Numbered from the stretch's first letter, positions 14,271-28,430 are shown. The stretch: DNA of 64,000 bases from Ptychodera flava (GCF_041260155.1 NC_091946.1:22639141-22703140), one strand, 5' to 3'. The notes: a model not told the origin generated them from the letters alone. Made by a program: numbers and translations.

Positions 14271-14281
14271 GACAGAGACAC
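14234..14281. repeat. (GACA)n / (GA)n simple repeat
   Basis: Short GA tract followed by GACA repeats, lying in intergenic DNA between genes 1 and 2. Confidence 0.9.
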
Positions 14282-17200
14282 GGGGTGGGTAGACGAGTTC
14301 TGACCACATTTGTCCCTTCGATCGTGTATTCGGGCAACTTTTCTAATTTGTCCAATGACATTTAGAGTGTTCTTTTATAGACTAATGACGTATGAGTTGA
14401 CATTTCATTTATCAGTCTCCACACCACCATATCTTATATCCAATTCATTCCATTGTAATATTTACTCCCCGCTTGTCACGGGACAACACCACATACTGAT
14501 TACACTGTACCGTAGATTTTTGCTGTACTCCCGCTCTTTCCTGGCGACTTCAATAGTTGCAGTTGGACTGAGTCTATTTCTTAGAATTCTTTACAGTAGA
14601 ATTTTTATCGATATTTTATTGTGTATCTGATTGTACTTTTATTTAGAGATTTACATCGAATCAACACACAAAACCACAAAGTTCGTAAATACATAATACT
14701 TTCTGAACATATTATGAAGGCTGACATCCAATGCTTGTCCACAACTCTGTAACAATCCCAATTTACATTTTCACAAAGAATAACATCAATCTGGTCTGTA
14801 AATACAAAACATGTAGACATGTCTATTTTTGTGCTGTTGCTGCTTCAGCAAAGTTTTGCAGCAAAGCCGGCTATGTAAATGTACGCTGAGTCTCAAAATT
14901 GCTACCTTACGCAGATGTGTACTACCCGTGACAGAAACCGTAGTGTTGCGAAACATAGTCCTTGAGCTTGTGTATCAGAAGAAATTCTTCTCGAACGAGG
15001 ACAAAAATCTACAACTTTATTCGCCTAGCTCATTGAAATCAAATATGTGAAATGTGCTCTTCATACATTGCGAATTACTTTCTCTTTGTAAGTCTGTGCG
15101 CAATGCATACTGTATCTATTTAAATATTTTACATATATACATGTACAAAAAATGTAACATATGCCCAAAGCAACATGTATATATTTGTATAATACAGTTC
15201 GTCATCATTCTTGCTTTATTACTGATGAGATTATCATCGAGACAAATGATGTAACTTTCAGCTTGTGAGATGTTCTCATTTGTAATTTTCAAAATAAAGC
15301 ATATCAAGAGAACTCGATGAAATGTGTAGATTTACAGTTTTTCTCGTGCAAATCAGAGGGTTTTTTTGGGGGGGAGATTATGGTTAACCCGTCATTTGTT
15401 AGGCCCTGCCATTTCTAGGATGTCAGTAGAAAGAAAGTCTGGGCAATCAGTCATATTTTAGCAAGTAATAAATATCAATTCTTGCCTGCGGCATGAACAA
15501 TTTGTTCGCGTGCCATTATGACAGAAGTGTCTAGCAGTGTAGAGCCTGATCCAATGCCTGGCCATCTCTAGGTGACACAAGGGAGTGAAATACACCAGGA
15601 TTGCTTGTTAAAGACAGCGAAAAACGAAAATGAAATTCTTTCGATTGACAGCTGTACCTGTCATCTTGCTCGATGTTTGTGTATTCTGATCGCAACAAAT
15701 TACGAGTATGCACGCAGGCAGTTACATCCTGAAAATATCACGAGGCAATCCCCATTTAGAGAGATACGCCTTCTGTACGGTGAAAAAGGGCAATACTGCC
15801 CACTAAATGTGGAAATTTATTACAATAATTTTGATAGGGATTGATTTTAGCTTTGTAAGTGCGTGTGTGACGGCTGTGGTGTTGACTTAATCAATCCGCT
15901 GATACGGACAGCGGATTAGCAACTTGGCAATGTTTTCGGAGTAATTATAGTGGTGTATACGCAAGTTGGAGAGGAGATAAGGACTTGTCGGTAATATATA
16001 AAGCAGTCAGACGGTGTGGAGTCGAAATCTTTATTTGAAATACCACAGTCAAAATTAATAAAATCAAATAAGGTAAACCGTTGCACATAAAAAACCTCCC
16101 TCCCCACCCCAGGGGACTGATTTATCCCCCTGTGTTGTGACCGTGACGTAAGCATGTCTAAGAGGGCAATCATTGCTGGGAGTGTAGTATCATCCGCGTC
16201 AGTTCTCGCGGTAACTACATAAATATTACACTGTGATTTGCTTATCATATTGAAAATTCAATTAAAATAGGCGATGTTGTGCAACTTGAAATGTATGGGT
16301 AAAATTAAATTCATGATAGCATCTGACTCAATAATTCAAAACATACGATCAATATTAATACTTGTATGAAAATATGCGAAATTGTCCATATTTTCTTCAA
16401 TTTGGTCACTAAAACTATTCTGTTAATTGCTTCAGCCAAAATGACGTAATGTTCCAATTTAACTGTGGATTGAAGAAAAATATGCTACAAATATATTCCA
16501 ATATAATGCTACACACTTAACTATCAAACACAAGCTCGAATCCAAAGCAGTCTTGACGCTCTAATATCAGAGACATGTCTTGCAAGACGGCAATCAACCA
16601 AATTTTCGAGCTGCAAAGAAGATAGAAGAAGTACGCTGATGTAAAACGCATAATGTTATATTTGAAGTTGTTTTTTTTTTCACATTCTTCCTTGTATAAG
16701 CCCGGGTGTCACGTAAATGAACGGGTGAAGATATTTCTGAAAATATGCGTCAGAGTGCCAATTTTTTAAATGCCGAAGGGAATTATTGTTAGCGTGTCAA
16801 AATGCGAGGGGAACGCCATACAAACGAGGAAAATTTCTGGTTGAACCTATTTATATTACAAATAGGGTATCAATTACCGTACGAAATAAACTATAGCTAC
16901 AACACATGGGAATAGATGAGAACGGTCATTGGCTAAATGATCCATATTGTTACTTTAATTCTATCGTCTCTGTTAATGTTTTTGTCACCACTATGGTCAA
17001 GCACGATCAGTGAATATAGAATTACGTGCATTTCGATTCATTAAAATCTATGAGAGCATTGCTTCATCACAACCAGCTGACGGAAACTCCCTCGTTGATT
17101 CTATTCAATGGACAAACCGTAAACGCCACTATTCACCATTTCGAAAAGACATGCATCATGCCACGGTGTTTTTGCTAGCGTTCGAAAGCGTTCGCTATCG

Positions 17201-17985
17201 AGATTTTGAGGCACTTAGATTTATCGAATTATTTTATCCAATAAAAAGACATCGATTCATTTTAGCGAGCAAACCCATCACCGATCAAGTGAGAATATTG
17301 AGTTACAATATCGCCATTTCTTTATTATGTTATATACTGCTAATAACAGTGAGTAGACAAGATAAAATTTTAATTAGACTGAATAATCGGTGTTTCCCCG
17401 TTTCTTTTTTCAAATACATAGCGTAGAAATACATCGTACCATCTACTTTTAAGCGCGGAGCTCATATTACTTTTAGAATAAATTTCAGCCTGCATCAGAA
17501 AAGATGTCGGGAACTAATTAAGACTGAACGTTTCGCGTTTCCTTTTGGTATATAATTTTAGAACGTGAAACGTCCCTCGATAAATTATTTTCATGCAAAT
17601 GTATGAAAGAAAAAATGGGTTTCTGATGTAGCGATGAAAACAATGATACTGCATTGATCAAATCCAGTGGGAATATTGCTGAGTCTGCATTTCCTGCAGT
17701 TTCTCTCTTATACGATAAGAATTTGAAATCAGGGTCAAAGTGATCCACTTATTGTATCCATCGCTTCTCTTGCCAAGTCTTCCGGGAAGGTTGCAAAACA
17801 ATGGCTAGTATTACTACTATGTTTTCTTGTATTATAAATGCAAAGCAGTGGACATGGCGATCTTCCCGCTTTCAATATAGTCTTCTACTTTCTAGTTGGA
17901 CCCGCATTGGTTTCGTTGAAGAGAACTCGGGGGAAAACAGAATAAACAGAACTGAGGCAAGGAGACCTGGAGACTGACTGTCTGA

Positions 17986-18096
<111 letters not shown>

Positions 18097-19082
18097 AGTA
18101 AATAACCGTACTCACTAGCTTTAGTCGGCTGAGAATAAATTTGGAAAGCTGGAAAAGAATTTGAAAAATTGAAGTATGTAACCCAGCCTGCTTTCTATTG
18201 TAATCTCAAAAGTACTGACAATAGATTATCTTTCAAAATGGTGATATCAGCAGCAGCAAATATTAAGAAATACAAGAGTAGTAATGGAGAATTTCTTTTA
18301 GTACAGATTTAGCTAGTTTAGTATTGTAAAAATATTATCCATGGTTTTCTCATAGAGTGAAATTCCAAAATCAAATTTCCTGTACACATATGCACTTGTA
18401 ACCAATCTACTCCAATCAAGTACATTTATGTCAATTATCCAACGTCTATAAATGCACAGATATTGAATAGTTTTATTTTTATTTTTATTTTATTTATTTA
18501 TTTATTGTTTTTTTGCACTTTTGACGCCTTAAAGTTCGAATAAAACCTCTGCACATGTATATTATACCAATTATCAAGTTTGAAGCAGTTACTCTGTGGA
18601 TTGTCAAGCTCTATATGCGGCTGTAGAAAAGAAACCGGGCCAAGACACTGTGAAAAAAGTTTTCGAAACCCAAAGGTAATGCTATGATTACATCAGTATA
18701 ATTTGAAACAAAAGTGATGGGAGCAGCCAAATTTACCATTGCATAATGGTTGCTTTTGAGCATTTTTTACATTGGATACGGTTGGAACTAATTTGGTAGG
18801 AGATCTTTCATTAAGTTCGAATTTATCAAAAGTGTCAGATGCCCTATCATAGCTGAAAGTTGCAATATTGCAAATTACCTATAAACACAAGTGAATTGCA
18901 AAAAAAGAAACAGTAGATGAGCTTAAATTTGCCGATTATGCCAACATTACTACAATATCCTATTATCCTAAATTAGCCCCAATCGTGTTATTGACTCAGC
19001 AATGCCTAGTTATTGACTCGTACAGGAGATGTCGTTAAGAACTTGATTGTTCTTGAGAGCTATATGAACACTGCAAATCCAT

Positions 19083-20599
19083 TTTATTACATTATGGCTT
19101 TGTCAATACCAGTGAATTTTGTGACGTAATCCTCCAGATTATCACTGATAATGTATCTGATTTCCCAGAATTGTGGCCCTAGATTTTTCCTACATCTACA
19201 AATTCCCAGGCATCGCGAAAACTATAAAATAGCGATAATGTACCCCCCCCGGCCCATAATGGACTCAAACAAACTTTTCATTCCATACTATACTCGGCTT
19301 CGCTTTGTACGTTATGTCGTGCGAACTTCACTTTCGTCCATTACGGGCTGGGAGGGGGCGCATTATTGCTTAAACAAAGGATGTTTATATTGACTACGAA
19401 CCTAATAAGCATATTCTCTTTGCCATGGACTTCCCAGTCCCTATCTCCCGCTTGGGACCCCATAACGTTTATTTTTGAGTCGCTTTCTCCCCTGCCCTAA
19501 TTCTGATCGTCCCTTTATAACTGCTGAAATCAGAAATGTGAAAAAAAGAATATCGCTAAATTATTTTTCACACACATTTAGGTAAAGGTTCGGAATCACT
19601 TCATTTTGAGCCGCTACTCGACGAACATGACAATGTGTCTATATATACACTTGACGATCAAATGATCTATGTCGAAAGCGCCCTCAACGGGCCATGTGTA
19701 TGTTCAAAAGGTGAGTGATATGATGTTAGAGCTTGGTGTTGATGCATTTTGGAATTTCAGTGATTGAGAAAACATTTTTATTATAAAAAGTACTTTAACA
19801 CAAGGGTGTATCCTTCGAAAAGAATGATCTGCTTTGGGAACTGTTGATACCTTGCTAACTTCCTGACAACTTTCATCTCGATGACAGAAAACGTGTGATA
19901 GCTTCTTCATAATCAATTTATGCACCACTCTTTCTTAGTCCGCAGGAGTTCATGTTGCGCAAAGCATCAGCACACCAATGTGCGCTTCAGGGTCAAACAG
20001 TTTATGAGTACTCTTGTTTATCAAAGTAGGAATGACACCACAAGTACAAAGAACATTTTCACTTACATTTGAAACTTTCCTGTGTACAATCAACCTGTAA
20101 CTCGGTATCCTAAATCAATTTGAGATCAGGTGGATCTCTGAGATTCAAGTGGGAAGAATTTCATTTAACCGTGAGAGTTATTATCATGATACTGATTGTT
20201 GTTGCTGTCCGTTGTCGGTGTGCTTGTCGACGTTTTTGCCAATTATTGTGACGTAATTGTGACGATTTGTATTTCGAATTGCGACCCAGATCATTGATTA
20301 AGCAATGATGTACCCTTTTCCAGACTACAATGGACGAAAGGAAACTTTGCACGACATAATGTACGAGGCAAAGCCGAGTACATCATGTTGTGCAAAGTTT
20401 GCTTGAGTCCATGATGAGTTGGGGGCGCATTATTGCTATTATTTTATAGTTTTGGCGATGCCAGTGAATTTGTAGATGAAGAAAACATCTTGGGCCACAG
20501 TGCTGGATAATCGGATTCATTATCAGTAATACTCTGAGTGATGACGACACAAAATTCACTGGTATTGACAAAGCTGTAACATAATATTATATAATGTAA
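19083..20599. mobile_element. Inverted-repeat element, about 1.5 kb, arms about 300 bp
   Basis: The sequence at about 19086-19388 recurs in inverted, diverged form at about 20288-20590; shared landmarks include TTTGTCAATACCAGTGAATT, the AACTATAAAATA stretch and a C-rich run before the GGACTCAA string. The 900-base centre has no coding match. It looks like an old non-autonomous DNA element with long inverted arms. The exact ends and target duplication are not clear. Confidence 0.6.
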
Positions 20600-22386
20600 T
20601 GTAATTTAGCTTAGTTACAGTTGTTTGTAATGACTTTCACTTTGATATTGCTGAATGAATCCGCTGTAGCCAGCATACCAAAGAATATTGGAACTATATG
20701 CTAAGCTGCAGTACCCTTCAATGTTATCTTAGGGGGTATTTCTTACTGATTTTCCATGAAAGCCGACGTTGTTAGGCTCACCTCACAGTAATTTCGATTT
20801 TTAAAAAACATAATGACCCCCTCCCCCGGCCCCCAACATGTGAAACCAACTTTAACATGCTAAACTGTCTAAATTATTAATATATCTCAACACTCATTAC
20901 CACAATATATATGCGGGGACCTTGTTTTGTTAATATCTCTATCGTAAGACAAGGCAAAACAGATCAAAGTTTTTATTCCACGTGATAATGTCTGACACAA
21001 CGATTCCAAAACTGTGAAATCCGATTACCAAAATACAATGTGTGTGGTCGACCATTGGTGTGTTACAGAAAAATGCCCAATCAGATGAATGGAATTTTTT
21101 CAAGTGACATCAAAGTTGTGGTCGTCACGGTGGCAAACCTACTTGCACGTGTTTAAAAACCGACAAAGATTACGGAAATTTTAACTGAGTAAATCCCTGG
21201 TAAATTAAACTTGAAATACACAAATTATATAAAAGAAAGAGAAACGAATCTTGATGAGAAAATGTGACGATGAATCACTTAAAAGACATCTCTTCGTCAT
21301 GTCTAGTAAATGGAAAGAAGAATTCGACGGCTGGGTGAATCGTGAATGATACAGAGGGCGCTAAAGATGTTCATTGGTTTGACCGTAGAGACTGTATTAG
21401 TCCTATATGGTTTGACATTTTGTCCTCAACTTGGTAACCAACAGAGCGCCCTCTCAGTCTGAATCATCAAATGCTGCCGTAATTTGTAAGGACGTGTTAA
21501 CAACATGTCTTAAAGTTTGTTTGTTTTTTATCAGGCCAAAAGCTATTTATACAAGTAATGGACATCTAATGTGGAATTCTGCGTAGAAAACTTTCGTATT
21601 TGTGGAAATGAGTGATTTTAACATCTGTGTTTTTGACTCTGTTGGTAACACCACATAAATTTAGGAAGTATGGTTACTCAGTAGGAGGGTTACACAAGCT
21701 AAGCTTCACAGCTTTCCCTGGAAATTTACCATTTGTACATTGCTAAACTGTGAAAAGCTTTTTTCACATAAAAAACGACTCTGCTTTGTGTAAACGTTGC
21801 TAAGTCTATGATACTTACAAGCATGCGTCATCTAAAAACAATGCCTTGAATTTCACTGATAATGTAATATGTGAAATGTTACAAATGTCAGTTGCATTGT
21901 TGAAATTTCCTGATATGATCAGAGATACATAAGAGAGATTGGTGAAAGTAGGAAATCTTGTGATTATCTTTGCAAAATTTTCTGTACATAAATACAATCT
22001 CTGTAATCTTGAAGAGATATTTCCCTCTGTAAAAGTTATGAGAAACGAATTGTATCAAAGAGGTGCATGTGTCGAATTGTTGTTACAAAGTTATATCAAA
22101 GCTCAGATAATTGATATTTTGCTGAAAGTCATATGAATTTTTGATTATTTGAATGTAACTTTTGGATATACATGTCTTGCTTGAGAAAATAAAAAAGAAA
22201 TTGTGAAAACAAGATTGCACATAAATGCCATGGTCTAAAGATGAAATCCTAGCTCAAAGACGTGATTGCGAGAAAATCGGCCTTATTCAGTTTGCGGTCC
22301 TACTTCGAGAGTTAAGGCCAATATGGTTGAAATCACGGGGTTGCGGGATATGTTCACCAAGGCCCCGAAATCGAGTCTGAAACCTG

Positions 22387-22392
22387 TTTAAT
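22387..22392 (-). promoter_or_regulatory. Candidate poly(A) signal ATTAAA of cGLR gene 2
   Basis: Read on the minus strand, ATTAAA lies about 40 bases after the stop codon. The same hexamer is at the matching place in gene 3 (49915-49920), so it is conserved between duplicates. No cleavage site can be proved from sequence. Confidence 0.4.
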
Positions 22393-22432
22393 TTTTAAGC
22401 TTCGGAGGAATAAATGTAAGACGGTCGATGTC

Positions 22433-25400
22433 CTAATCGCGGAGAAGACGTCTCGGTTCGTTCAAGAATTCGCTGAGTTTCTTATCAACATGATCAAAGC
22501 CTCTACCGTTCTCCGGATCTTTCAGATTTCCGTGTTTGTCTTTAAACAGATTGATCTCCGGCACAAAATAGTGCGGACAAACACGATCATTGACCCATTT
22601 TTTCAACTCTCTCACAAGACCCAAGACGCGTTCACCAAGCTTCTCACGTGACCAGTCGGTGGAATTTGGATAACGTTCACATTCCCATAGCAACAGCGTC
22701 TGAAATGCGAAGTATTTAAAGATTAAATTGCGCGGAGACTGCAGTAATTTGATGTCTGAACCTCAAGGTGTTGTTCGCAGACAAAGGTGAGGAGGACAAT
22801 AGTGATGCGTTCACGTTTTTGCATGCAGTTACGCCGAATCTTGTCTATGTCACAATATATTGATGGCTGTAAAACATTAGAATAAAATAAGGCCAAATAA
22901 AAAAGTGTTTGCGGTAATCGGACCTATCCTGTCTAAAACCCTCTGACCTCGAACGTTTTTAGTATTTTCCAAAATCACACACGCTTTTGCCAAATTTTGT
23001 CGTTTTTTTGACGGGTCACACGCAAATAAACAGAGTTCCCGGCCGACCTACCCAATTTTCTGACAGCATGGTAACAGAAACACACAGTATCTTTATGCCT
23101 AATAGTCACTTTTTCTAAGTTCAAGAGAAGATAGGCCTACTTCCTTGGACATAAGGTCACACGACCTCTACTACTGTGTAGCCTTACCTTCAAATGATAC
23201 GAGGACACTACAGGTTTAGTCGAACGACACCAATCGTCCTCTCGTAGTTTCTTCAGAATTCTGAGACACTGTTTACGACATCCACCATCTCGGTCTATTC
23301 CCTCCAACAGCGCCATTTCACAGAGTTGATATGATGTCTGCCTGTATTTCAGAAATGTTTAATTTCAAAAAAATAAGACTTTTTTGCAGTTAAATGCTTT
23401 TCCGGGCAACATATACATTCTTGCTGACGACAAAACCCTGTACGAAATCTGTGTCAAATTTAGAAACCATTTCGAACAGCGTAGCCATTACTCCACACAC
23501 TAACGAAAACAGGTAAAGACTCGTTTAGCGACAACTTTTGATGTCTTCCATCGCTTTTGTTTTGTTTCTAAAAGAGTTTCTTGTCCCACTCCGACAATTG
23601 TGTTGCAATCGATAGCGTTCAACAAGTCGACGCAGTGTTACTGGGAATGGCAGAATTTCAGTCGGACCCCCGTCTAATATTCATTCATCAACGACAACAT
23701 CGGATATCCCCCCAATTGCTGAGTTGATTTATGGGTAAGGGTAGTCAGAATAAAGGTAAGCCGTTTTTAATGCTCCAAGATTTGACTTATGCTTTAATTA
23801 TTTTCGTAGGCATGAGCACAGCATAAACAATTTGTTATGCGGGCATGAGAGACAGGCAGACAGATAGACAGAGACAGACAGAGAGACAGAGACAGAGAGA
23901 GACAGATAGGGCAGACAGATAGATAAAGACAGACAGACAGACAGACAGACACCCAGACAGAAAAACATACGGACAAACAGAGTCAAAAATACAAAGGTAC
24001 ATCTCGAGTATCTTAAAACTTCAAGACTTGCCGCATGACATAGTTCCTTCCTCAAATCTACCGCTAGTATATACTTATATAAATGAATGGTAACTATGGC
24101 AAGTTAGACATACCAGTAGAGATTGTCTTTCGCGACACTAACTATTCCAACTCTTTTCACTTCTTCCACTTTGTCAGCAGGCGGCCATCGCCGCCACATC
24201 CGTGGCCATGTCTCCAACACCGACGGAGGTAGGCCGATGCCGTTGTTCGGCACAAATGGTACCAGATCGACAGATATGCCACCGTCAGAGCCGATCAACA
24301 GTTTCAGTGTTATCGCTGGTCCATGTGTCCGGTTGCACAGTCTCACTTTTTCTACATAAAAAGAAAAAGGGCAAGAGTTCGTTTAGGCCACCCAAACCCT
24401 GGAAATTACTTTAATCGCGGAATTTCCTTGGAAGAGGCACATCCAATACAACTTTTGGAGGGGTTAAGAATTAAGGGTAGGGTTTAGGGTTAGCAAACTT
24501 AAAAGTGTTGAATATCCTACCTAAGAAATAAATGGGATGCGGAGGCCTTAAGCAACTCTTTCCGAAAAAAAAACACTTCCTGGGTGTTTAAAATTTGTAT
24601 TGTCAATGTTTTACATTTTTTCGCCTCAGACTGTGTTTACAACACCTCTGCTGCCGACTGCTGGGAGAAAGGAGATTCCAGGGAACCTTGAAATTTGAAG
24701 GTACACTAGGGAATTCCGATTGAAAATACTATTGGACCGTGGGACTTTCCATACATTCGCACTAAACGAGCCAGTAACAGATTGATCAGGATGCACAAAC
24801 TGACTGGCTATAAGGTATTAGCAATGTTTTGTTCAGAACGTGGCTAGTGTTTTCAGCGTCTGCAACCCGACATTTAGACTAAGGGACCGTTCAATTTTTA
24901 CGGCCTGGGGGGCGGCAAAATCTTGTCGCCAGTTTTCAAAAAAACATAGACCCCCCCGCATTTTTTGTGAAAAAAGATGACCCCCCATTTGTCACAACGA
25001 AAAAAATTTGATGACCCCCCCCCCCCCCCCGCCCACGGCTGAAAAATAACCAAACCCATATGTCAAATTTACCCGCACGCTTTGGATTTGAACTCTGGTA
25101 CGCGGCGCACTTTATCCGTGTAGCAGAGATGCAAGTGCACAAACTTCTCAGCCACATCCATGCAAACGTCTGTTAATTAGGACAACTGTAAGGCAATTTT
25201 TAACTTCATTTCCATAGACAATTTATGTCCATCACACTGTTATGCAAAGTCCCCTTTTTGTCTCAGTGCTACCATTCAGGGTCGCGAGCATGTAAATGGT
25301 CTTTCAAAGATGAGATAGGCACTCAATCAGATACTACTGTAATATGAGTTGGCCGCCGAAGACAGCCCGCTGCTTACTGTAGTGGGTTGGCAAAGGCCGG

Positions 25401-26886
25401 GCCTGCCGGTAAAGAGGGTCATGGGCCACACGTTGATCATGGCCATTGCATGAAGTGAACTTATTTTATATTGTAGTGGGCCGCCTTCGCCGGTAAAGAG
25501 GGTCGATCATGGCCATTGCATGAATTAAACCTAATTGGAGTGGGGCACCAAAGGCGTCTGCCCGTTAAGAGGGTCATGGGCCATTATATAAAGTCAATTT
25601 ATCGTAGTGGGCCGCCGCCGGTAAAGAGGGTCGATCATAGCCATGGCATAAAGTGAACTTTATTGTAGGTATTATGTTTTTGAAAATGTGGTGACCCCCC
25701 CCCTTCCTACCAGTGAAAAAGCGATGACCCCCCCCCCCCCCCCCCTGCTGATTCCAAAATTACGATGTACCCCCCCCCCCCTGGATTTTACCGGGCCCCC
25801 GGCCATAAAAACTGAATGGTCCCTAAAGATACGTCGCTCGAGGGCGCTCTCTACGCTCCCCTTCTTAGGATCAGAGCGTAGAGAACGCCCTCGAGCGAGG
25901 AATCTTTCAGTCTACCCAACACCACAAAAGACCGAGAGTAGACTCTAAAAGGAGAATGTTTACGTGAGTCTCAGAGTTGACTTACTACATGCATATTTTT
26001 ATTCCTTCAACCATTTTTGAATAGTCTTGAATTCAGTTTACAATTTATACGCCCCCTGTGGGAGGCCTTACAACATGTACAACGCCGGTAACACACAGCC
26101 CTGCCACGCAGAGCTAGCCATGGTCTGTCTCTCTATTCCCTAGCTCACAACATGCCAACAAAGCTGTACTTTCCAGTTTCCAAAGTCTAGGACTGCAAAA
26201 ATTGTTGAAAACATTTTCTTACTTAAGGCATCCCCACCCTTAGCCCGGTCCAACCAGCAGCCTGACCAGACTCGCGACTTCCAATCCCGATCACCCCTCC
26301 CAAGATCTAGTGGTTCATCCCTCTACATACCTTTCAAGTCGCATTCCCGAATAGCTTCTTGAACCAGGCCCTTGAAGATACTTCTGACTTTGAGGGGGAC
26401 CAGATCATCGTCCTCCGTCATGTCTCCCGAATACCGTATAGCGCGAGGACAGTCACCGTGACTATTGTCGGTAAACCATAGAAGGTGGTAACCTTTGGGA
26501 GGACGTGTCCCAAAGTCTGCGACCTGAATTGGCAATTGAACTTCAGATGTCCTCACAATCTGACCAGTTTCATTGATATTGTAATGTCTTGGTGGGCTCA
26601 CGGATTTCCATTCAAACCTTGGCAAACCTTCCAATTGCACCATGTAGTCGAATTCGTCTGGTTTACTGACCTTTAAGCCCGAGGCGTAGCTGCCAGCACT
26701 GCGGGGCTGATGGCTGAATCTTTTATCTCTAAGGTTGACGTAAGTCAAAATGCTATCGACCACTTCGAGGACCTTCTTCACGGCTCTTTGTGTCTCATCT
26801 CTCCGAATTTTCACCTTCGTGTCGGTGAAATAGTTTAGGTCAGCGACAAGGCCCGTGTCAGCTGACGTGCGAGCCCACTCATACAT
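22433..26886 (-). CDS. cGAS-like receptor (cGLR), gene 2, complete and catalytically competent by motif
   Basis: Exons on the minus strand: 26886-26331 (donor GTATGT), 24351-24114 (acceptor TATGTAG, donor GTATGT), 23341-23188 (acceptor ATACAG, donor GTAAGG) and 22699-22433 (acceptor TTTCAG, stop TAG). Phases are 1, 2, 0 as in gene 1; total 405 codons, 404 residues. GS at 65-66 with E78 and D80 in SKPDEFDYM closely resembles the cGAS signature; the third acid is D214 in GISVDLVPFV. The helical half has IDRDGGCRKQCLRILKKL, and the last exon has VCPHYFVPEINLF. A TAA lies in frame 18 bases before the ATG. By family, such enzymes bind nucleic acid and make a cyclic dinucleotide that activates STING in the cytosol; ligand and product cannot be read here. 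There is no cGAS-type zinc thumb that I can see. It faces gene 1 tail to tail. Confidence 0.9.
23848..23953. repeat. (GACA)n imperfect repeat in intron 2 of gene 2
   Basis: A run of GACA, GA and TAGA units. Open frames over it are low-complexity artefacts rich in Ser, Leu, Cys and Val. Confidence 0.9.
24883..25823. mobile_element. Harbinger-like MITE, about 940 bp, in intron 1 of gene 2
   Basis: Inverted ends GGGACCGTTCAATTTTTACG and complement of GGGACCATTCAGTTTTTATG, with direct TAA on both sides (24880-24882, 25824-25826), as for PIF/Harbinger targets of the form TWA. Near each end are long C runs spaced by GATGA, and the centre holds a tandem array. It has no transposase frame. Confidence 0.75.
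25365..25670. repeat. Tandem array inside the Harbinger-like MITE
   Basis: Four diverged units of about 70-90 bases. Each begins with GTAGTGGGCCGCC or a close variant, followed by GGTAAAGAGGGTC and CATGGCCATTGCATGAA. The array is part of the MITE, not of gene 2. Confidence 0.7.
25834..25898. repeat. Foldback with 25-bp arms next to the MITE
   Basis: Arms 25834-25858 and 25874-25898 are inverted copies with one mismatch (TCGCTCGAGGGCG then TCTCTACGCTC), loop 15 bases. It begins ten bases after the right TIR of the Harbinger-like MITE. Confidence 0.85.
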
Positions 26887-28237
26887 TTTGACCGACGTAC
26901 TTTACTGCAAATACCACCAAATCCGGAAGCCTTGTTTTCGTTATGAACCAGGTCAGTTGATATGTACCTTGTTTAAGCTTAGCCTACGAACAAGCGATCG
27001 CAAATTCGTAACATATTTAACATGACCCTCGAAAACTGCGCAATATAAGGGGAAATACCCGGAACCATGATTAATGCATGACGTGGTTTATTTGTAATAT
27101 CTGACAATAGTAAATCAACTCTCAGCACAAACTCCCGATCTACTTCACGGCTTACTGCTTCTATTCGACAAGCTTTCTGCCTAGCATGCATTGCTCTGAC
27201 TGCCTACGCCTTGATAATCAATTCGAGGGAATAACCAACAGTCAGGTAAGAAAGGGTAGATTGCAAAATGTTTAGTTTATTCAGTTCTAGGCGTCTAGTT
27301 TACTACGAACATTTGTGCCATGAGCGCGTCGGCAATAAAATTACTTTCGTTTTGTAGGGAGCAAACGTTTGTAATCCATCGCTTGTGAACGCGCATGCGT
27401 GTAACGCCACGGACTTTGATCGCAATTAGCCGACTCGTTGTCGACCCTTGACGCCTCTTTCAGGGTTTTCATATTCAAATTCATATTCATATTCATTCTT
27501 GGACGAGTGAAGCCAATTTAAAATACAGAAATGAATCAATCACATATAATATTGGTTGGAATTCGGATAGTTTATTTTGTATGGAATATGTGCGATTCTG
27601 TGACCGTTTAGATCCCCACTTGACCAGTTTTCTATTCTGATTAATTGAAGGCGTATCCCTTTGTTCGTCTCTTTTCTCCGAAGTGAAGGGCCACCGAACA
27701 GATTGACCTTGGGTAATGGTTTAACATGTTAGCATACATCAGCTGCTGGTTGGATTTTATCCAAAGAATTCGCAGATGTGACCCTAGACATACCGGTTCG
27801 ACACAAAAGTTAGATATTATCACTTGGCTACGTACATATCATTTTAATGACGTCATGGATATTGATCAATGTACAATAACAAGTGACGAAAACCCTGAAT
27901 ACTGTGCGCTGAACGTGACAAATGACGAGTTTTCAGTGAGATGAAAATTTGAAATAACAAAATGGTATCATATATCACAGTCACCTGCGTTTTAAAATTC
28001 CGCGCCTATATAGTAACATTCAAATTTTCTTACTTTTGATTGTTTGTGAATCTCGAGACTGTTTATTATAATAGCAAGTGAGACAATGCTTCAATCAAAG
28101 ATCGACTTTTAACATCCGTTGAAAGTTGTACAGCTCAAGAATTTGGTAAAAAAAGGGGTTATAATAGAAATGTTATGAACATTTCAAAACGTGTTTCCTG
28201 AAGAAAGTATTTTGTTCATACATATACCAACAAATAT
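26887..28237. other. Upstream region of cGLR gene 2, conserved with gene 3
   Basis: This 1.35-kb flank is well matched to 58518-59900 upstream of gene 3, including GTTTATTTGTAATATCTGAC and CGCGCATGCGTGTAACGCCA (an NRF1-like GCGCATGCG core). It should contain the promoter. No coding frame is supported. Confidence 0.6.
27049..27060. promoter_or_regulatory. Candidate kappaB-like site upstream of gene 2
   Basis: GGGGAAATACCC lies about 165 bases upstream of the ATG and is kept as GGGGGAAATACCC at 58637-58649 upstream of gene 3, although the adjoining bases were deleted there. It differs at one position from the usual Rel consensus, so binding is only a suggestion. Confidence 0.25.
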
Positions 28238-28430
28238 TTAAATAATAACACATGAGAGCGAGGGCAATATCACGATTTATTGCCTGCCCAAGGGATGGTG
28301 GTCATGATCGAAATATTGATGATGCCCGAGCCGTAGGCGAGGGCATCATCAGTATTTCGATCATGACCACCAGCCCGAGGGCAGGCAAAAAATCGTGATA
28401 TTGCCCAAGCTCTCATGTGTTATTATTTTT
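28238..28430. mobile_element. Foldback element with about 88-bp arms
   Basis: AATAATAACACATGAGAGC at the left reappears inverted at the right, and the two arms match through GGGCAATATCACGATTT, GCCTGCCC and GGTCATGATCGAAAT to GATGATGCCC. The centre is only about 17 bases. It opens a block absent from unit B. Confidence 0.85.

Noticed and set aside
17010-17426. 138-codon open frame
   Set aside because: No domain, no splice context, no counterpart in the duplicated units; a chance frame is likely.
23798-24055. Serine/leucine/cysteine-rich frame resembling a signal peptide or membrane protein
   Set aside because: It is the translation of a GACA/GA simple repeat in intron 2 of gene 2.
25688-25948. 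Proline-rich 86-codon frame
   Set aside because: It comes from the C runs at the right end of the Harbinger-like MITE.
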